From Rhodobium orientis (GTDB taxonomy: Bacteria; Pseudomonadota; Alphaproteobacteria; Rhizobiales; Rhodobiaceae): DNA of 64,000 bases. Where the stretch lies: contig NZ_NPEV01000014.1 in assembly GCF_003258835.1 (NCBI RefSeq), positions 1 through 64,000 of the forward strand, given 5' to 3'. A program made the translations under genes and the position numbers. Below, piece after piece: positions 1 through 16,085 of this stretch. Numbering within the stretch: the first letter of the stretch is position 1; each line of letters opens with the position of its first letter. The notes under the pieces were generated by a model. That model worked only from the letters and a program-made list of their open reading frames with translations, made no database searches and was not told the DNA's origin.

Positions 1-20
1 GCCCCGCACGTCGGCGGGGC
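1..20 (-). terminator. Possible hairpin downstream of bchP
   Basis: GCCCCGC (1-7) and GCGGGGC (14-20) form a 7-bp GC-only stem with a 6-nt loop, 35 nt past the bchP stop in the direction of transcription. It could be the terminator of the bchG-bch2-bchP unit. The window ends here, so a following T-run cannot be seen. Confidence 0.4.
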
Positions 21-55
21 GGCGTCTCTGCTCCATTGAAAAGTGATGGCGCCTG

Positions 56-1249
56 TCAGCGGTGCGACAGGCCGAATAATTGCTGCAAATCCTTGCCGAA
101 GACGCGCAGATGCGCCATCGGCTCGCGCTTGACCAGCTTCTTGTTGAGATAGGATTCCCAGGTCAAGCGCTGCACGTCCGGATCCCGGCACATCTTCACG
201 AACTGCTCGCGCCGCTTGTCGTTGCGGTACCAGATCGTCTGCATGACGCGCAGGATAAGGAAGGTCCGGCCGTGGTCCTTCATGAAGCGCTTGCGGGCGC
301 TCTTCAGCGCCTTGACCTCGCCGGTGACCAGCAACTGGTCGACCGCCTCGGCGGCAAGCTGGCCGCCGAGCATGGCGTAGTAGATGCCTTCGCCGGAGGA
401 GGGGGCGACGATGCCGGCGGCATCGCCGGCAAGCAGCACGTTGCGGCCGTTGTCCCAGCGCTTCAGCGGTTTCAGGGGCAGCGGTGCGCCTTCCTCGCGC
501 AGCGTCTCGCAGTCGGCAAGGCCGGCCTGTTCGCGCAGGCGACGGGTCGCGGCTCTGAGGTCGTAGCCCTTGATGGCGCTGCCGCAGCCGATGCTGGTCG
601 CCGGCCCGTGCGGGAAGATCCAGCCATAAAAGTCCGGCGAGATCTCGCCCTTGTAGATGACGTCGCAGCGGCTCGGATTGAAATTGTCGTTGGCGGTGTC
701 CGGCGAGCGGACGATCTCGTGATAGGCAAAGACGAAGGGCGGCTTGACGTTGGCGCCGAAGACGGCGCGCCGGACCGGCGAGTTGGCGCCGTCCGCGCCG
801 ATCAGGGTCCTGGCCTTGTACTCGCGCACGGCGTTGCCGTCGCTCTTTTCGCGGATCTGTACCGTCACCGTACCGTCGGCGTTCTGGGTGGCGCCGGTGA
901 AGGTGCCGGCAATGCGCGTCGCGCCCGCTTCCGCCGCGCGCTGGCGCAGCCAGGGATCAAACGCGTCGCGGTCCACCATGCCGACATAGCCGGTGCCGGT
1001 GATCTCCATGTCCACCGTCTTGTTCGACGGCGAGACCATGCGGGCGGCGGCGATCCGCGCCGTCAGCATGTGCGGCGGGATGTCGAAGTCGCGCACCGCG
1101 CGCGGCGGGATGGCGCCGCCGCAGGGTTTCGTGCGCCCCTCCCGGTCGACGAGCAGGACGGCCCGGCCCTTCTTGGCCAGTTCGTGCGCCGCCGTGGCGC
1201 CGGCCGGCCCGCCGCCGACAATGATGGTATCGAAGAAATCCTTGGTCAT
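56..1249 (-). CDS. bchP: Geranylgeranyl reductase BchP (bacteriochlorophyll a tail reduction)
   Basis: A 397-residue FAD-dependent oxidoreductase that reduces three double bonds of the geranylgeranyl tail of bacteriochlorophyll to phytyl. The N-terminus has the dinucleotide-binding motif GGGPAGATAAHELAKKG (about residues 10-26), then the family's PCGGAIPPRA segment. A second FAD contact, LLAGDAAGIVAPSSGEGI, lies near residue 290. A longer reading is open up to 1303, but the ATG at 1247-1249 gives the usual family N-terminus and sits 4 nt after the bch2 stop. It is the last gene of bchG-bch2-bchP, a conserved PGC order. Confidence is high from motifs and context together. Confidence 0.96.
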   Translation of the reverse strand: MTKDFFDTIIVGGGPAGATAAHELAKKGRAVLLVDREGRTKPCGGAIPPRAVRDFDIPPHMLTARIAAARMVSPSNKTVDMEITGTGYVGMVDRDAFDPWLRQRAAEAGATRIAGTFTGATQNADGTVTVQIREKSDGNAVREYKARTLIGADGANSPVRRAVFGANVKPPFVFAYHEIVRSPDTANDNFNPSRCDVIYKGEISPDFYGWIFPHGPATSIGCGSAIKGYDLRAATRRLREQAGLADCETLREEGAPLPLKPLKRWDNGRNVLLAGDAAGIVAPSSGEGIYYAMLGGQLAAEAVDQLLVTGEVKALKSARKRFMKDHGRTFLILRVMQTIWYRNDKRREQFVKMCRDPDVQRLTWESYLNKKLVKREPMAHLRVFGKDLQQLFGLSHR

Positions 1250-1253
1250 TTTC

Positions 1254-2624
1254 CTACACCGCCGGTTGGAGGTCGCCCCGCGCGCCGTTTGCCGATGCCG
1301 CACCGTTGGAGGGAGGCGGACCGCCCATGGTGAGCCGGCTGGCGATGACGGCGGAGATCAGGAACAGCGCCGCCTCGCCGGAGAACACCCAGGCATAGGA
1401 AATGCCGATGTCGCCGGTGAGATAGCGCGCGAAGTCGATGGTGACGGTGCCGGAGAACCCGCCGGCGCCGAAGGCGATTCCCTGCGCCGCGCCCCACAGG
1501 CCCATGCGGATGCCCTCGCGCGATTTCACGCCGGCTCCGGCCAGCGTCATCATCGAGCCGATGGCCGCGACCGCAAAGGCGCCGTTGGCATAGCCGAGGG
1601 CGAAGATGTTGAGCCAAAGCGGCCAGTCGGGGGCGAACGACGTGGCAACGGCCAGCAGTGCCAGCGCCATGCCCGAACCGATGCAGCCGACAACCGTGAA
1701 CATCTTCAGGAGTTGCGACTTTCGGCCAGCGAGCAGGCTGCCGATGATGCCGACCGTCGCCATGCCGAGGAAGACGCCGCTGTGCTGGTTGCCGGAAAGC
1801 TGGGTCGTCTCGCCGGGCTGCATGTTGAAGAGGAGGCCGGCAAACGGCTCCAGGATCAGGTCCTGCATGGAATAGGCGAGCATGGAGACGAAGACGAAGA
1901 TGGTGAAGAGCCGGGCCTCCGGATCTTCCCAGATCTCCCTCAGGGCTTCCCAGAAGGTCGGTTTGGGCGTGTTCGGGTCGTTGTCATGGGTGACCTGTTC
2001 CACGGTGCGCTTTTCCAGCCGGCCGACGGCGACGGCGGCAAGGACGAAGGAGATGACGCCGGCGACGGCGGTGATGGTGATCAGCTTCGCGTGGGAATAG
2101 GGATCGAGGAAATGGCCGGAGGTGACGGCGGTGACCACGATGCCGGCGATCATCATCATCCAGACGATGGTCGCGGCTGCCGGGCGCCGTTCCGGCGCCG
2201 TGCGGCTGGCTAAGAGCGCCAGCAGCGAGGTGCCGGCAGCACCAATGCCGAAGCCGATGAAGGCAAAGGCGACGATGGCGGCACCAAGGCCGAGCCAGAA
2301 ATGGGATTCCAGCAGGATCGTGGAGGCCGCGGCGCCGGTGCCGGACAGCGCCAGCATGGCCATGCCGCCGAGGATCCAGCGGGTGCGGCCGCCGCCGATG
2401 TCGGATTCGTAGCCCCAGACCGGGCGCAGCATCTGCACGGCGTAGTGCAGGCTGACGAGGGCCCCGGGGATCGCGGCGGCGAGCGCCAGTTCCACGACCA
2501 TGACCCGGTTGAGGGTCGAGGTGGTGAGAACGACGATCGAGCCGAGGCTCGCCTGCACCAGCCCGAGCCTCAGAATGCCGATCCAACCAAGTCCGTCGCG
2601 AGTCCCCTTCGCCAACGACGTCAT
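1254..2624 (-). CDS. PucC-family MFS protein between bchG and bchP (Bch2/ORF428 type)
   Basis: A 456-residue integral membrane protein with about 12 hydrophobic segments, of the PucC/LhaA branch of the major facilitator superfamily. The N-terminal block LTTSTLNRVMVVEL and the loop GYESDIGGGRTRWI match the equivalents in LhaA, encoded at 14620 in this window. In other purple bacteria the gene between bchG and bchP is called orf428 or bch2. Its exact role is not settled; pigment delivery or light-harvesting assembly is inferred from the family. It starts 28 nt after bchG and ends 4 nt before bchP, so the three genes are almost certainly co-transcribed. Confidence 0.9.
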   Translation of the reverse strand: MTSLAKGTRDGLGWIGILRLGLVQASLGSIVVLTTSTLNRVMVVELALAAAIPGALVSLHYAVQMLRPVWGYESDIGGGRTRWILGGMAMLALSGTGAAASTILLESHFWLGLGAAIVAFAFIGFGIGAAGTSLLALLASRTAPERRPAAATIVWMMMIAGIVVTAVTSGHFLDPYSHAKLITITAVAGVISFVLAAVAVGRLEKRTVEQVTHDNDPNTPKPTFWEALREIWEDPEARLFTIFVFVSMLAYSMQDLILEPFAGLLFNMQPGETTQLSGNQHSGVFLGMATVGIIGSLLAGRKSQLLKMFTVVGCIGSGMALALLAVATSFAPDWPLWLNIFALGYANGAFAVAAIGSMMTLAGAGVKSREGIRMGLWGAAQGIAFGAGGFSGTVTIDFARYLTGDIGISYAWVFSGEAALFLISAVIASRLTMGGPPPSNGAASANGARGDLQPAV

Positions 2625-2652
2625 TGCTGTTGTCCGCTCCTTCGGAAAGCCG

Positions 2653-3561
2653 TCATGCGACGGTCAGGGTCCTCAGCGAGATGGCGGTCGCCATCATGCC
2701 GCTGACATAGAGCCCGACGCCGATCGCCGAGTACCAGACGGCGCGCTCCTTCGGGCTTTTCAGCATGTGCATCATGCAGCCGATCTGGATCGCCAGAACG
2801 AGGCCGACGACGCCGGCCGCCCAGAAGTGTTGCCAGATGATAAGAAGCGCGATCACCGCGGCCTGCGAGCCGCCCATGACGAGGCAGGCAAAGCGCGCCG
2901 CGTTGGAAACGCCGAGCTGTACCGGCAGCGAAGCGAGCCCGTGCTGGGTGTCGCCTTCCACCGACTTGAAATCGTTGAGCGTCATGATGCCGTGGGCGCC
3001 GACGCCGTAAAGCAGGGCAACGGCGATGATCTCCGCCGGCGGCAGGCCGCCGAGGGCGGCGGCGGCGGCGGTGAACCAGGGCAGGCTCTCGTAGGAAAAG
3101 CCGACGGCGGCATTGCCGAACCAGCCGTTCTGCTTGAGCCGGAACGGCGGCGCGCTGTAGGCCCAGGCGAGCGCCAGGCCGATCAGCGCGGCCCAGAACA
3201 CGGCGGCGCCGAGAAGTGCTGCGACGACCATGGACAGCGCGCTGGCGATGATGGCGACGTAAAGCCCCCAGCGGCCGGGCATGCGGCCGGACGGGATCAC
3301 CCGGTCGGGCTCGTTGATGGCGTCCACATGGCGGTCGAACCAGTCGTTCACCGCCTGGCTGGTACCGCAAAGCAGCGGGCCGGCGAGCAGAATGCCGCCG
3401 ATCACGAACCACCAGCGCTCCGCGGTGAAGGCGCCGGCGGAGACGACCCCGCAGGCATAGGCCCACATCGGCGGAAACCATGTGATCGGTTTCAGCAGTT
3501 GAATGGTGGCGCCGACGGTCGGAACCCGCGGCAAATCCTGGGAGACCCGGTAAGCATCCAT
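2653..3561 (-). CDS. bchG: Bacteriochlorophyll synthase BchG
   Basis: A 302-residue UbiA-family prenyltransferase that esterifies bacteriochlorophyllide a with geranylgeranyl diphosphate in the membrane. The first aspartate motif lies in NDWFDRHVDAINEPDRVIPS (about residues 92-111), and the second aspartate-containing region is around LNDFKSVEGD. Several hydrophobic helices fill the rest. The length is typical for BchG. The ATG at 3559-3561 lies 30 nt downstream of a TGT-N12-ACA operator, so it is probably the first gene of the bchG-bch2-bchP transcript and repressed by PpsR. Confidence 0.96.
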   Translation of the reverse strand: MDAYRVSQDLPRVPTVGATIQLLKPITWFPPMWAYACGVVSAGAFTAERWWFVIGGILLAGPLLCGTSQAVNDWFDRHVDAINEPDRVIPSGRMPGRWGLYVAIIASALSMVVAALLGAAVFWAALIGLALAWAYSAPPFRLKQNGWFGNAAVGFSYESLPWFTAAAAALGGLPPAEIIAVALLYGVGAHGIMTLNDFKSVEGDTQHGLASLPVQLGVSNAARFACLVMGGSQAAVIALLIIWQHFWAAGVVGLVLAIQIGCMMHMLKSPKERAVWYSAIGVGLYVSGMMATAISLRTLTVA

Positions 3562-3590
3562 GGCGAAATGCTAGGAGCGATCCAAAAAAG

Positions 3591-3608
3591 TGTCAATTCA
3601 GAATGACA
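3591..3608. promoter_or_regulatory. PpsR/CrtJ operator upstream of bchG
   Basis: An exact TGT-N12-ACA match with extended TGTCA...TGACA arms, centred about 40 nt upstream of the bchG start. The consensus is the established CrtJ/PpsR site, and the repressor gene itself is adjacent (ppsR ends at 3783). Confidence 0.85.
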
Positions 3609-3782
3609 CTTATGGGAGTGCGTGATCGCCGCAGCCGCAACCTCCTGGCAAAACATTGCCGGAAAATAGGTTTTTCCGACAGGACGACACGATCCGTTGT
3701 CAGGCGGACGTGACAAGTTGGGCGCTTTCGCCGCTTTCCGGCGCTCGCGCGGCCGCCGGTGGGGTCGCGCGAGAGGAGGCGC

Positions 3783-5210
3783 CTACTCCGCCTCCGGGGC
3801 GCCGACGCCGTGCCGTTTCAGCTTGATGTAGAGGCTCTGCCGGCTGAGGCCGAGCATCTCCGCGGCCGAGGCGCGGTTGTTGCCGGTCTGGCGCAGCGCC
3901 GCCTCGATGCACAGCTTCTCGATGATGTCGGAGGCCTCGCGTAAGAGTTCCTTCAGCGGCACCCGGCCGACCAGCTCGCCGAAATTCGACGGCTCGTAGG
4001 GCAGGGCGCCGGTGACGGACGGATAGCCGCTGTCGCCGGTCGCCTCGGAGATCAGAAAGCCGATGCGCGAGGAGCGCGGCCCGGTCAGCCGTTTGGCGGC
4101 GATGCGGACCGGGATCGCCTTGCCGAAATCGTCGCGGATGACGGTGGAGAAGGAGCGCACCTCGCCCTTTTCCTTCAGGTTCGACATCAGGAGCTGCATG
4201 TCGATCGCCGCCGCCCCGACCCAGGAATTGAGGTTGCGGCCGATCACGTGCTCGCGGGTCACCGCCTTGACCATATTGAGGAACTGGTCGTTGGGCTGTT
4301 CCACGATGCCCTCGCCGTCGGTGACGACGACGGCCTCCGGCAGTTCCCAGATCAGGCCTTGCGGGTCGAACGCATCAGAATCGGCGTCATCGCCCTCGCG
4401 GGTGATCTGGCGCAGGCGGACAAGCAGGTTGACCTTGCCGTCGTCCCGGAACGGCTGCACGGTCATCGCATAGGAGCCGTCCTGGTTGGCGAGCCGCACC
4501 TCCAGGCTGTCGGCCGTGCCCTGGCGCTGGGCGGCTTCCAGCACCGCGTCGATGTCCTCGCGGGCACCTCGCCGGAACAGCGTCGTCACCGTTTCGCCGA
4601 CCAGCCGGCTGCTTGGTCGCTCGACCAGTTCGGCCGCCGCCCGGTTGACATCCAGGATGCGCAACAGGTCGCCGTCGACGATGAACATCGGCTGGGCGAT
4701 CAGTTGAAAGAGCATGCGGTAGCGGGTTTCGGCCTGACGGAGGTCGCGGTATTCCCGCTCCATTTCGAGTTGGTTTTGTACCATCCGGCTTTGCATGTCA
4801 GCTATCTTTCGAAGGTCTTGGCCGAGGGCGACCGTGGAGGAGGATCCGTCGATCGCCACCAGGGCGTAGTTGACCGGCAGGTCGGGGAGCCCTTCTGCGG
4901 GGTGGTTGATTTGCCGGCGCCGGGTCGACCGGGCGGCGGTGATGTCCGAGAGCAGGGTCCGCACCTTGTCCACGCTCTCGCTCGTCACGGTGGCCTCCCA
5001 GCGGCGGCCGATCCATTTGTCGGGGGCGTAGGGCCGCAGGCTGGCGTTGGCGTAGGACACGTCCTCCACCTCGCCTGCCTCGGAAAGGATGAGCGCAATG
5101 TCGGAGCCGACGGCGGCAAGCTCGGCGGCGGCGACATGGTCGACGTCGTGGAACCACTCCGACGGGCGGCTGAATTGCCTGTAACGCGTTTTTTCGGCCC
5201 GGTCGCTCAT
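3783..5210 (-). CDS. ppsR: PpsR/CrtJ, PAS-domain aerobic repressor of photosynthesis genes
   Basis: A 475-residue transcription factor. An N-terminal PAS-like domain (about 20-130) leads into a Q-rich helical linker, two PAS domains (about 160-270 and 290-400) and a C-terminal Fis-type helix-turn-helix (about 434-470, containing NRASAAEMLGLSRQSLYIKL). PpsR represses bch, crt and puf genes under oxygen at TGT-N12-ACA sites, many of which are present in this window. The start at 5208-5210 (MSDRAEKTRYRQF) is preferred over the upstream arginine-rich reading. The protein has only one cysteine, Cys434 at the front of the HTH; Rhodobacter PpsR/CrtJ have a second one between the PAS domains. It is divergent from bchF. 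Confidence 0.95.
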   Translation of the reverse strand: MSDRAEKTRYRQFSRPSEWFHDVDHVAAAELAAVGSDIALILSEAGEVEDVSYANASLRPYAPDKWIGRRWEATVTSESVDKVRTLLSDITAARSTRRRQINHPAEGLPDLPVNYALVAIDGSSSTVALGQDLRKIADMQSRMVQNQLEMEREYRDLRQAETRYRMLFQLIAQPMFIVDGDLLRILDVNRAAAELVERPSSRLVGETVTTLFRRGAREDIDAVLEAAQRQGTADSLEVRLANQDGSYAMTVQPFRDDGKVNLLVRLRQITREGDDADSDAFDPQGLIWELPEAVVVTDGEGIVEQPNDQFLNMVKAVTREHVIGRNLNSWVGAAAIDMQLLMSNLKEKGEVRSFSTVIRDDFGKAIPVRIAAKRLTGPRSSRIGFLISEATGDSGYPSVTGALPYEPSNFGELVGRVPLKELLREASDIIEKLCIEAALRQTGNNRASAAEMLGLSRQSLYIKLKRHGVGAPEAE

Positions 5211-5850
5211 GGCATTCGACGTCGTCTCCGCGTCATTTCTGCGCCGGCAGGGCCGGCCGCCTGCGACACCGCGCGCCGGCCTCCGGCCGCCTGGCGTCAG
5301 GGGGCAGCGCACCGTCGCGGTGAGCCCCGCCAGTGGCCGGGATCGGGCGAGATCCGGTGTCAGCGCGAATTGTCACATGGGGTGCCGGCGCGCGGCGCGA
5401 AAGCCCCTTCGGAAAAGAACGCGCGCCCGCGCGCGCCCGCGCACGAAAAGCATCCGAAACGCAGGCCGGCGCACCCGACAGGTACGCCGGAACGGCTCCG
5501 GCCTTCCGTAGTAATCCGGTTTCTGCGGCAGCGACCGTGTGATAGCTGTTGCCGTCAGGAGCCCTTTTGAGGGATAAAATCATAGCGCCCCCAATACGAA
5601 GCGGCCTCGGTCGCCACCCGCGCTGACGTGTTTTGCTGATCAAGGCCGACACAGGGAGCAGGGTCCTCCATGAGACCCCGTCCGGAGCGCCGAACCCACG
5701 GTCGACGACCGTGCGCGGAAGCCTCCCAACAATGTCCCATCGAACGTCGAATGTAAATCGCTATTAACGTCAAATGAAGTTGACACTTCGTTTGTCGCGG
5801 CGTTAGAGTCGATGCCAGCAGGAGTGAGGGAGGCGGTCACCCGCAGGACC
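5211..5850. promoter_or_regulatory. 640-bp divergent intergenic region, ppsR / bchF
   Basis: This region separates ppsR (leftward) from the long bchF operon (rightward) and must hold both promoters. No open frame in it looks like a gene. It contains a direct repeat of GCGCGCCCGC at 5421-5440, an AT-richer stretch at 5740-5800 and two imperfect PpsR-type sites near bchF. No -35/-10 pair could be assigned with confidence. Confidence 0.6.
5752..5785. promoter_or_regulatory. Two overlapping imperfect PpsR sites upstream of bchF
   Basis: TGT-N12-ACG at 5752-5769 and CGT-N12-ACA at 5768-5785 share two bases, and each has one mismatch to TGT-N12-ACA. The second keeps a good GTCA...TGAC palindrome. 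They lie 66-99 nt upstream of the bchF ATG, in the AT-richest part of the intergenic region. Binding is inferred and weaker than for the exact sites. Confidence 0.5.
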
Positions 5851-7673
<1,823 letters not shown>

Positions 7674-7676
7674 GCG

Positions 7677-9255
7677 ATGCAGCTCACCGTCTGGACATAT
7701 GAGGGACCGCCCCATGTCGGCGCGCTGCGCATCGCAGCAAGCATGAAGGGCGTCCACTATGTGCTGCACGCGCCCCAGGGCGACACCTACGCCGATCTCC
7801 TCTTCACCATGATCGAGCGCCGCCGCACGCGCCCGCCCGTCACCTACACCACCTTCCAGGCCCGCGATCTCGGCAAGGATACCGCCGAGCTCTTCAAGGA
7901 GGCCTGCAGGGAGGCGGTGGAACGCTTCAAGCCCCAGGCGATCCTGGTCGGCGCCTCCTGCACGGCCGAGCTGATCCAGGACGATCCGGGCGGCCTTGCC
8001 AAGGCGCTGGGCCTCGACGTTCCCGTGGTGCCGCTGGAGCTGCCGTCCTACCAGCGCAAGGAAAACTGGGGCGCGGCCGAGACCTTCTACCGGCTGGTCC
8101 GCGGCTTTGCCGGCGGGCGTGAGAAGCCCGAAAAGGAAGAGGGCGCGCCGGCATCCTGCAACATTCTGGGCCCGACCGCCCTCGGCTTCCGCAACCGCGA
8201 CGACATCGTCGAGGTCAAGAAGCTGCTGACATCCCTCGGCGTCGACATCAACGTCGTCGCCCCGCTGGACGCCTCGCCGCTGGATCTCACCAGGCTGCCG
8301 GCCGCCGACTTCAACGTCGTGCTCTATCCGGAGATCGCCGAGACCGCGGCGACCTGGCTGAAGCGCGAATTCGGCCAGCCGATCGTGCGCACCGTGCCGA
8401 TCGGCGTCACCGCGACCCGCGAATTCATCCGGGAAGTCGCCGAACTCGCCGGCATCGATCCGACAGAGGCGCTCGATACCGACGCCGACCGGCTCTCCTG
8501 GTATGCGCGCTCGGTAGACTCGAACTACCTGACCGGCAAGCGGGTCTTCATCTACGGCGATGCCACCCATGCGCTCGCCGCGGCCCGCATCGCCGAGGAA
8601 GAGCTCGGCTTCAAGGTCTGCGGTCTTGGCACCTACAGCTTCAACTTCGCCCGCGACATCACCGCCGCCGCCCGCCACTACGGCGTCGAGCCGGTGATCT
8701 CCGACGATCATCTGGACGTCGAGGAGGCGATCGTTGAGGCCCATCCGGAACTGGTGCTCGGCACCCAGATGGAGCGCAACACGGCCAAGCGCCTGCGCAT
8801 CCCCTGCGCCGTCATCTCCGCCCCGGTGCACGTCCAGGACTTCCCGGCGCGCTATGCCCCGCAGATGGGCTTCGAGGGCGCCAACGTCATCTTCGATAGC
8901 TGGGTTCACCCGCTGATGATGGGCCTGGAAGAGCATCTGCTCGGCATGTTCCGCGAGGATTTCGAATTCCACGACGACACCGGCGCCTCGCACCTGGCAG
9001 CCGTCAACGCCGCCCACGGCTCCGGCGGGCAGGGCGTCGCCGCTCGCGCCGAGCAGTCCGCGTTCGAGGCCGCCGCGGCCGAACAGACACCCGACACCAT
9101 CGACAGTCCGGACGGCACGGCCGCCCGCTGGACCACCGAAGCGGAAAAGGAACTGAAAAAGATCCCGTTCTTCGTGCGCGGCAAGGCCCGCCGCAACACG
9201 GAGCGTTTCGCCGATGAGACCGGCGTCAATGTGATTACGATCGAGACACTCTACG

Positions 9256-9281
<26 letters not shown>
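7677..9281 (+). CDS. bchB: Dark-operative protochlorophyllide reductase subunit B
   Basis: A 534-residue partner of BchN. The N-terminus [18 protein letters not shown] is diagnostic, and Asp36 (HAPQGD) matches the unusual aspartate ligand of the NB cluster. The C-terminal region after about residue 440 contains an Ala-rich linker and then a small helical domain ([20 protein letters not shown]) typical of BchB/ChlB. The last 26 nt overlap the bchH start. Confidence 0.97.
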
Positions 9282-13910
<4,629 letters not shown>

Positions 13911-13921
13911 GGAAGAAGAAG

Positions 13922-14623
13922 ATGGAGCAGGCCCGCTACATCCGGCGTCGCAGTGAAATCCAGGATTATTTCGATCGCACCGCGATCCATCACTGGAAGA
14001 AGCTGGCGACCGACGAGCCGCTGAACCGGATCCGCGAGACGGTCCGCGCCGGCCGCGACCGGATGCGCGGGCTGCTGCTCTCCTGCCTGCCCGACGACCT
14101 CACCGGCTGGCGCGTGCTCGACGCCGGCTGCGGCGCGGGCATGATGTCGGCCGAGCTGGCCCGGCGCGGCGCCGATGTGGTCGGCGTCGACCTGTCGCCG
14201 GAGATCGTGCGCTACGCCGCCGCCCAGCTTGCCGCCGAGGACCTCAAGGGCTCGGTCACCTTCCATTCCGGCGACATGCTGTCGCCCGAGTTCGGCCGCT
14301 TCGACGCCGTCGTCGCCATGGATTCGCTGATCCACTACAAGCTCGGCGACGCCGTTGCCGCGATGGCAACGCTGGCCGCGCGCACCGACAGAAAGATCGT
14401 CTGCACCTTCGCGCCGCGCACCGTGCCGCTGACCCTCATGCACATGGCCGGCCGCCTGTTCCCGCGCTCTGACAGGGCGCCGTCGATCCAGCCGACCGCG
14501 CCGGGCAAGTTCCGCAAGCGCGTGCTCGCCGATCCGGCCTTCGCCGGCTGGCAGGTTGGGCTCTGCGAGCGCGTCAAGAGCGGCTTCTACACGTCGCAAG
14601 CCATCGAGGTGTCGCGCCTATGA
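13922..14623 (+). CDS. bchM: Mg-protoporphyrin IX O-methyltransferase BchM
   Basis: A 233-residue SAM-dependent methyltransferase that makes Mg-protoporphyrin IX monomethyl ester, the substrate of AcsF and BchE. The SAM motif is VLDAGCGAGMMSAELARRG. The start at 13922 is chosen because GAGG lies 9 nt upstream; an ATG at 13907 overlaps the bchL stop but lacks a Shine-Dalgarno sequence. The end overlaps lhaA by ATGA. Confidence 0.95.
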   Translation: MEQARYIRRRSEIQDYFDRTAIHHWKKLATDEPLNRIRETVRAGRDRMRGLLLSCLPDDLTGWRVLDAGCGAGMMSAELARRGADVVGVDLSPEIVRYAAAQLAAEDLKGSVTFHSGDMLSPEFGRFDAVVAMDSLIHYKLGDAVAAMATLAARTDRKIVCTFAPRTVPLTLMHMAGRLFPRSDRAPSIQPTAPGKFRKRVLADPAFAGWQVGLCERVKSGFYTSQAIEVSRL

Positions 14624-16059
14624 GCATGGTCGGACAGGCGAACGCCCGCATGGTGGCGTTCTGGAAGAGGGTAGGGATGCGGTTCATGCCGTTCGCCGAC
14701 GTGGCGACGGCGGAGATGCCGTTCTCGCGCCTCCTTCGCCTTGCCCTGTTCCAGGTCTCCGTCGGCATGGCCGCGGTGCTGCTCACCGGCACGCTCAACC
14801 GGGTGATGATCGTCGAACTCGGCGTCTCCACCAGCCTCGTCGCCATCATGGTGGCGATCCCGGTGGTCGCCGCCCCGTTCCGCGCCCTCATCGGCCACAA
14901 GTCCGACACCTACCGCTCGTTCCTCGGCTGGCGCCGTGTGCCCTATATCTGGTTCGGCACGCTCTTGCAGTTCGGCGGCCTTGCCATTCTGCCCTTCGCG
15001 CTGCTCTTGCTGCAGAGCCAGAACAACGGCCCGGAATGGGCCGGCAGCGCCGGCGCCGCGCTCGCCTTCCTGCTGGTCGGCCTCGGCATGCACATGACGC
15101 AGACGGCGGGCCTGGCGCTCGCCACCGACCTGGTGCCGGAGGACAAGCGCCCGCGCGTCGTTGCGCTCACCTATGTCGTCTTCCTCATCGGCATGATCGG
15201 CAGCGCCTTCGTCCTCAGCTACCTGCTCAACGACTTCAGCGCCAAGCGTCTGATCCAGGTGATCCAGGGCGCGGCGGTCATCACCCTTGTCCTCAACGTC
15301 ATCTCGCTGTGGAAGCAGGAAGCGCGCGACCCGAGCCGCACCGCCCACAGCCGCGAGGCGCTCAGCTTCAGCGAGGCGATCGCCAACTACCGCGCCGATC
15401 CGCGCACCACGCGCCTGCTGCTCGCGCTCGCCCTCGGCTCGGCCGCCTTCAGCATGCAGGACGTGCTGCTGGAGCCCTATGGCGCCGAAGTCCTCGGCCT
15501 TTCGGTCAGCCAGACGACCATGCTGACCGCGCTCTGGGCCGCGGGCACGCTTGCCGGCTTCCTGCTTGCCGGAAACCTGCTGGCGAGGGGCTTTGAGATG
15601 CACCGGGTCGCCGCCATCGGCGCGCTGTCCGGCATCGTCGCCTTTTCCGCCGTCGTCTTTGCCGCCCCGCTGGAGGCACCGAACCTGTTCCGGGCCGGCG
15701 CCGCGGTCATCGGCTTCGGCGGCGGGCTGTTTGCCGTCGGCACCATGCTGGCGGCCATGGAGCTCGGCGAGCACACCGATCACGGCCTTGCCATCGGCGC
15801 CTGGGGCGCGGTGCAGGCCACCTCGATCGGCATCGCGCTCGCCGTCGGCGGCGTCCTGCGCGACGTCGTCAATTCGCTGGCTATGTCAGGCGCGCTGGGG
15901 GCCACCCTCAACGACGTCACGGTCGGCTACAGCGTCGTCTATCACATTGAAATCGGAATGCTATTTGCGAGCCTGGTGGTGCTGGGCCCGTTGACCTACC
16001 GGCGCCGCCACAGCGCCGCGACACAACGGCAGTTCGGATTAGCCGAGTTGCCGGGATAA
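14620..16059 (+). CDS. lhaA: Light-harvesting 1 assembly protein LhaA (PucC family)
   Basis: A 479-residue, roughly 12-helix MFS-type protein required for LH1 assembly in Rhodobacter. Its position between bchM and puhA is the conserved lhaA location. Motifs LLTGTLNRVMIVEL and IGHKSDTYRSFLGWRRVPYIW are family hallmarks. It overlaps bchM by 4 nt and is followed by puhA after 26 nt. Confidence 0.94.
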   Translation: MSMVGQANARMVAFWKRVGMRFMPFADVATAEMPFSRLLRLALFQVSVGMAAVLLTGTLNRVMIVELGVSTSLVAIMVAIPVVAAPFRALIGHKSDTYRSFLGWRRVPYIWFGTLLQFGGLAILPFALLLLQSQNNGPEWAGSAGAALAFLLVGLGMHMTQTAGLALATDLVPEDKRPRVVALTYVVFLIGMIGSAFVLSYLLNDFSAKRLIQVIQGAAVITLVLNVISLWKQEARDPSRTAHSREALSFSEAIANYRADPRTTRLLLALALGSAAFSMQDVLLEPYGAEVLGLSVSQTTMLTALWAAGTLAGFLLAGNLLARGFEMHRVAAIGALSGIVAFSAVVFAAPLEAPNLFRAGAAVIGFGGGLFAVGTMLAAMELGEHTDHGLAIGAWGAVQATSIGIALAVGGVLRDVVNSLAMSGALGATLNDVTVGYSVVYHIEIGMLFASLVVLGPLTYRRRHSAATQRQFGLAELPG

Positions 16060-16085
16060 TCGAAACCGCGAACCGGGAGAGAGCT

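Noticed and set aside
5358-5377. TGTCAGCGCGAATTGTCACA as a PpsR site upstream of ppsR
   Set aside because: The ACA is two bases too far (N14), and at N12 the end is TCA. The arms are direct rather than inverted repeats.
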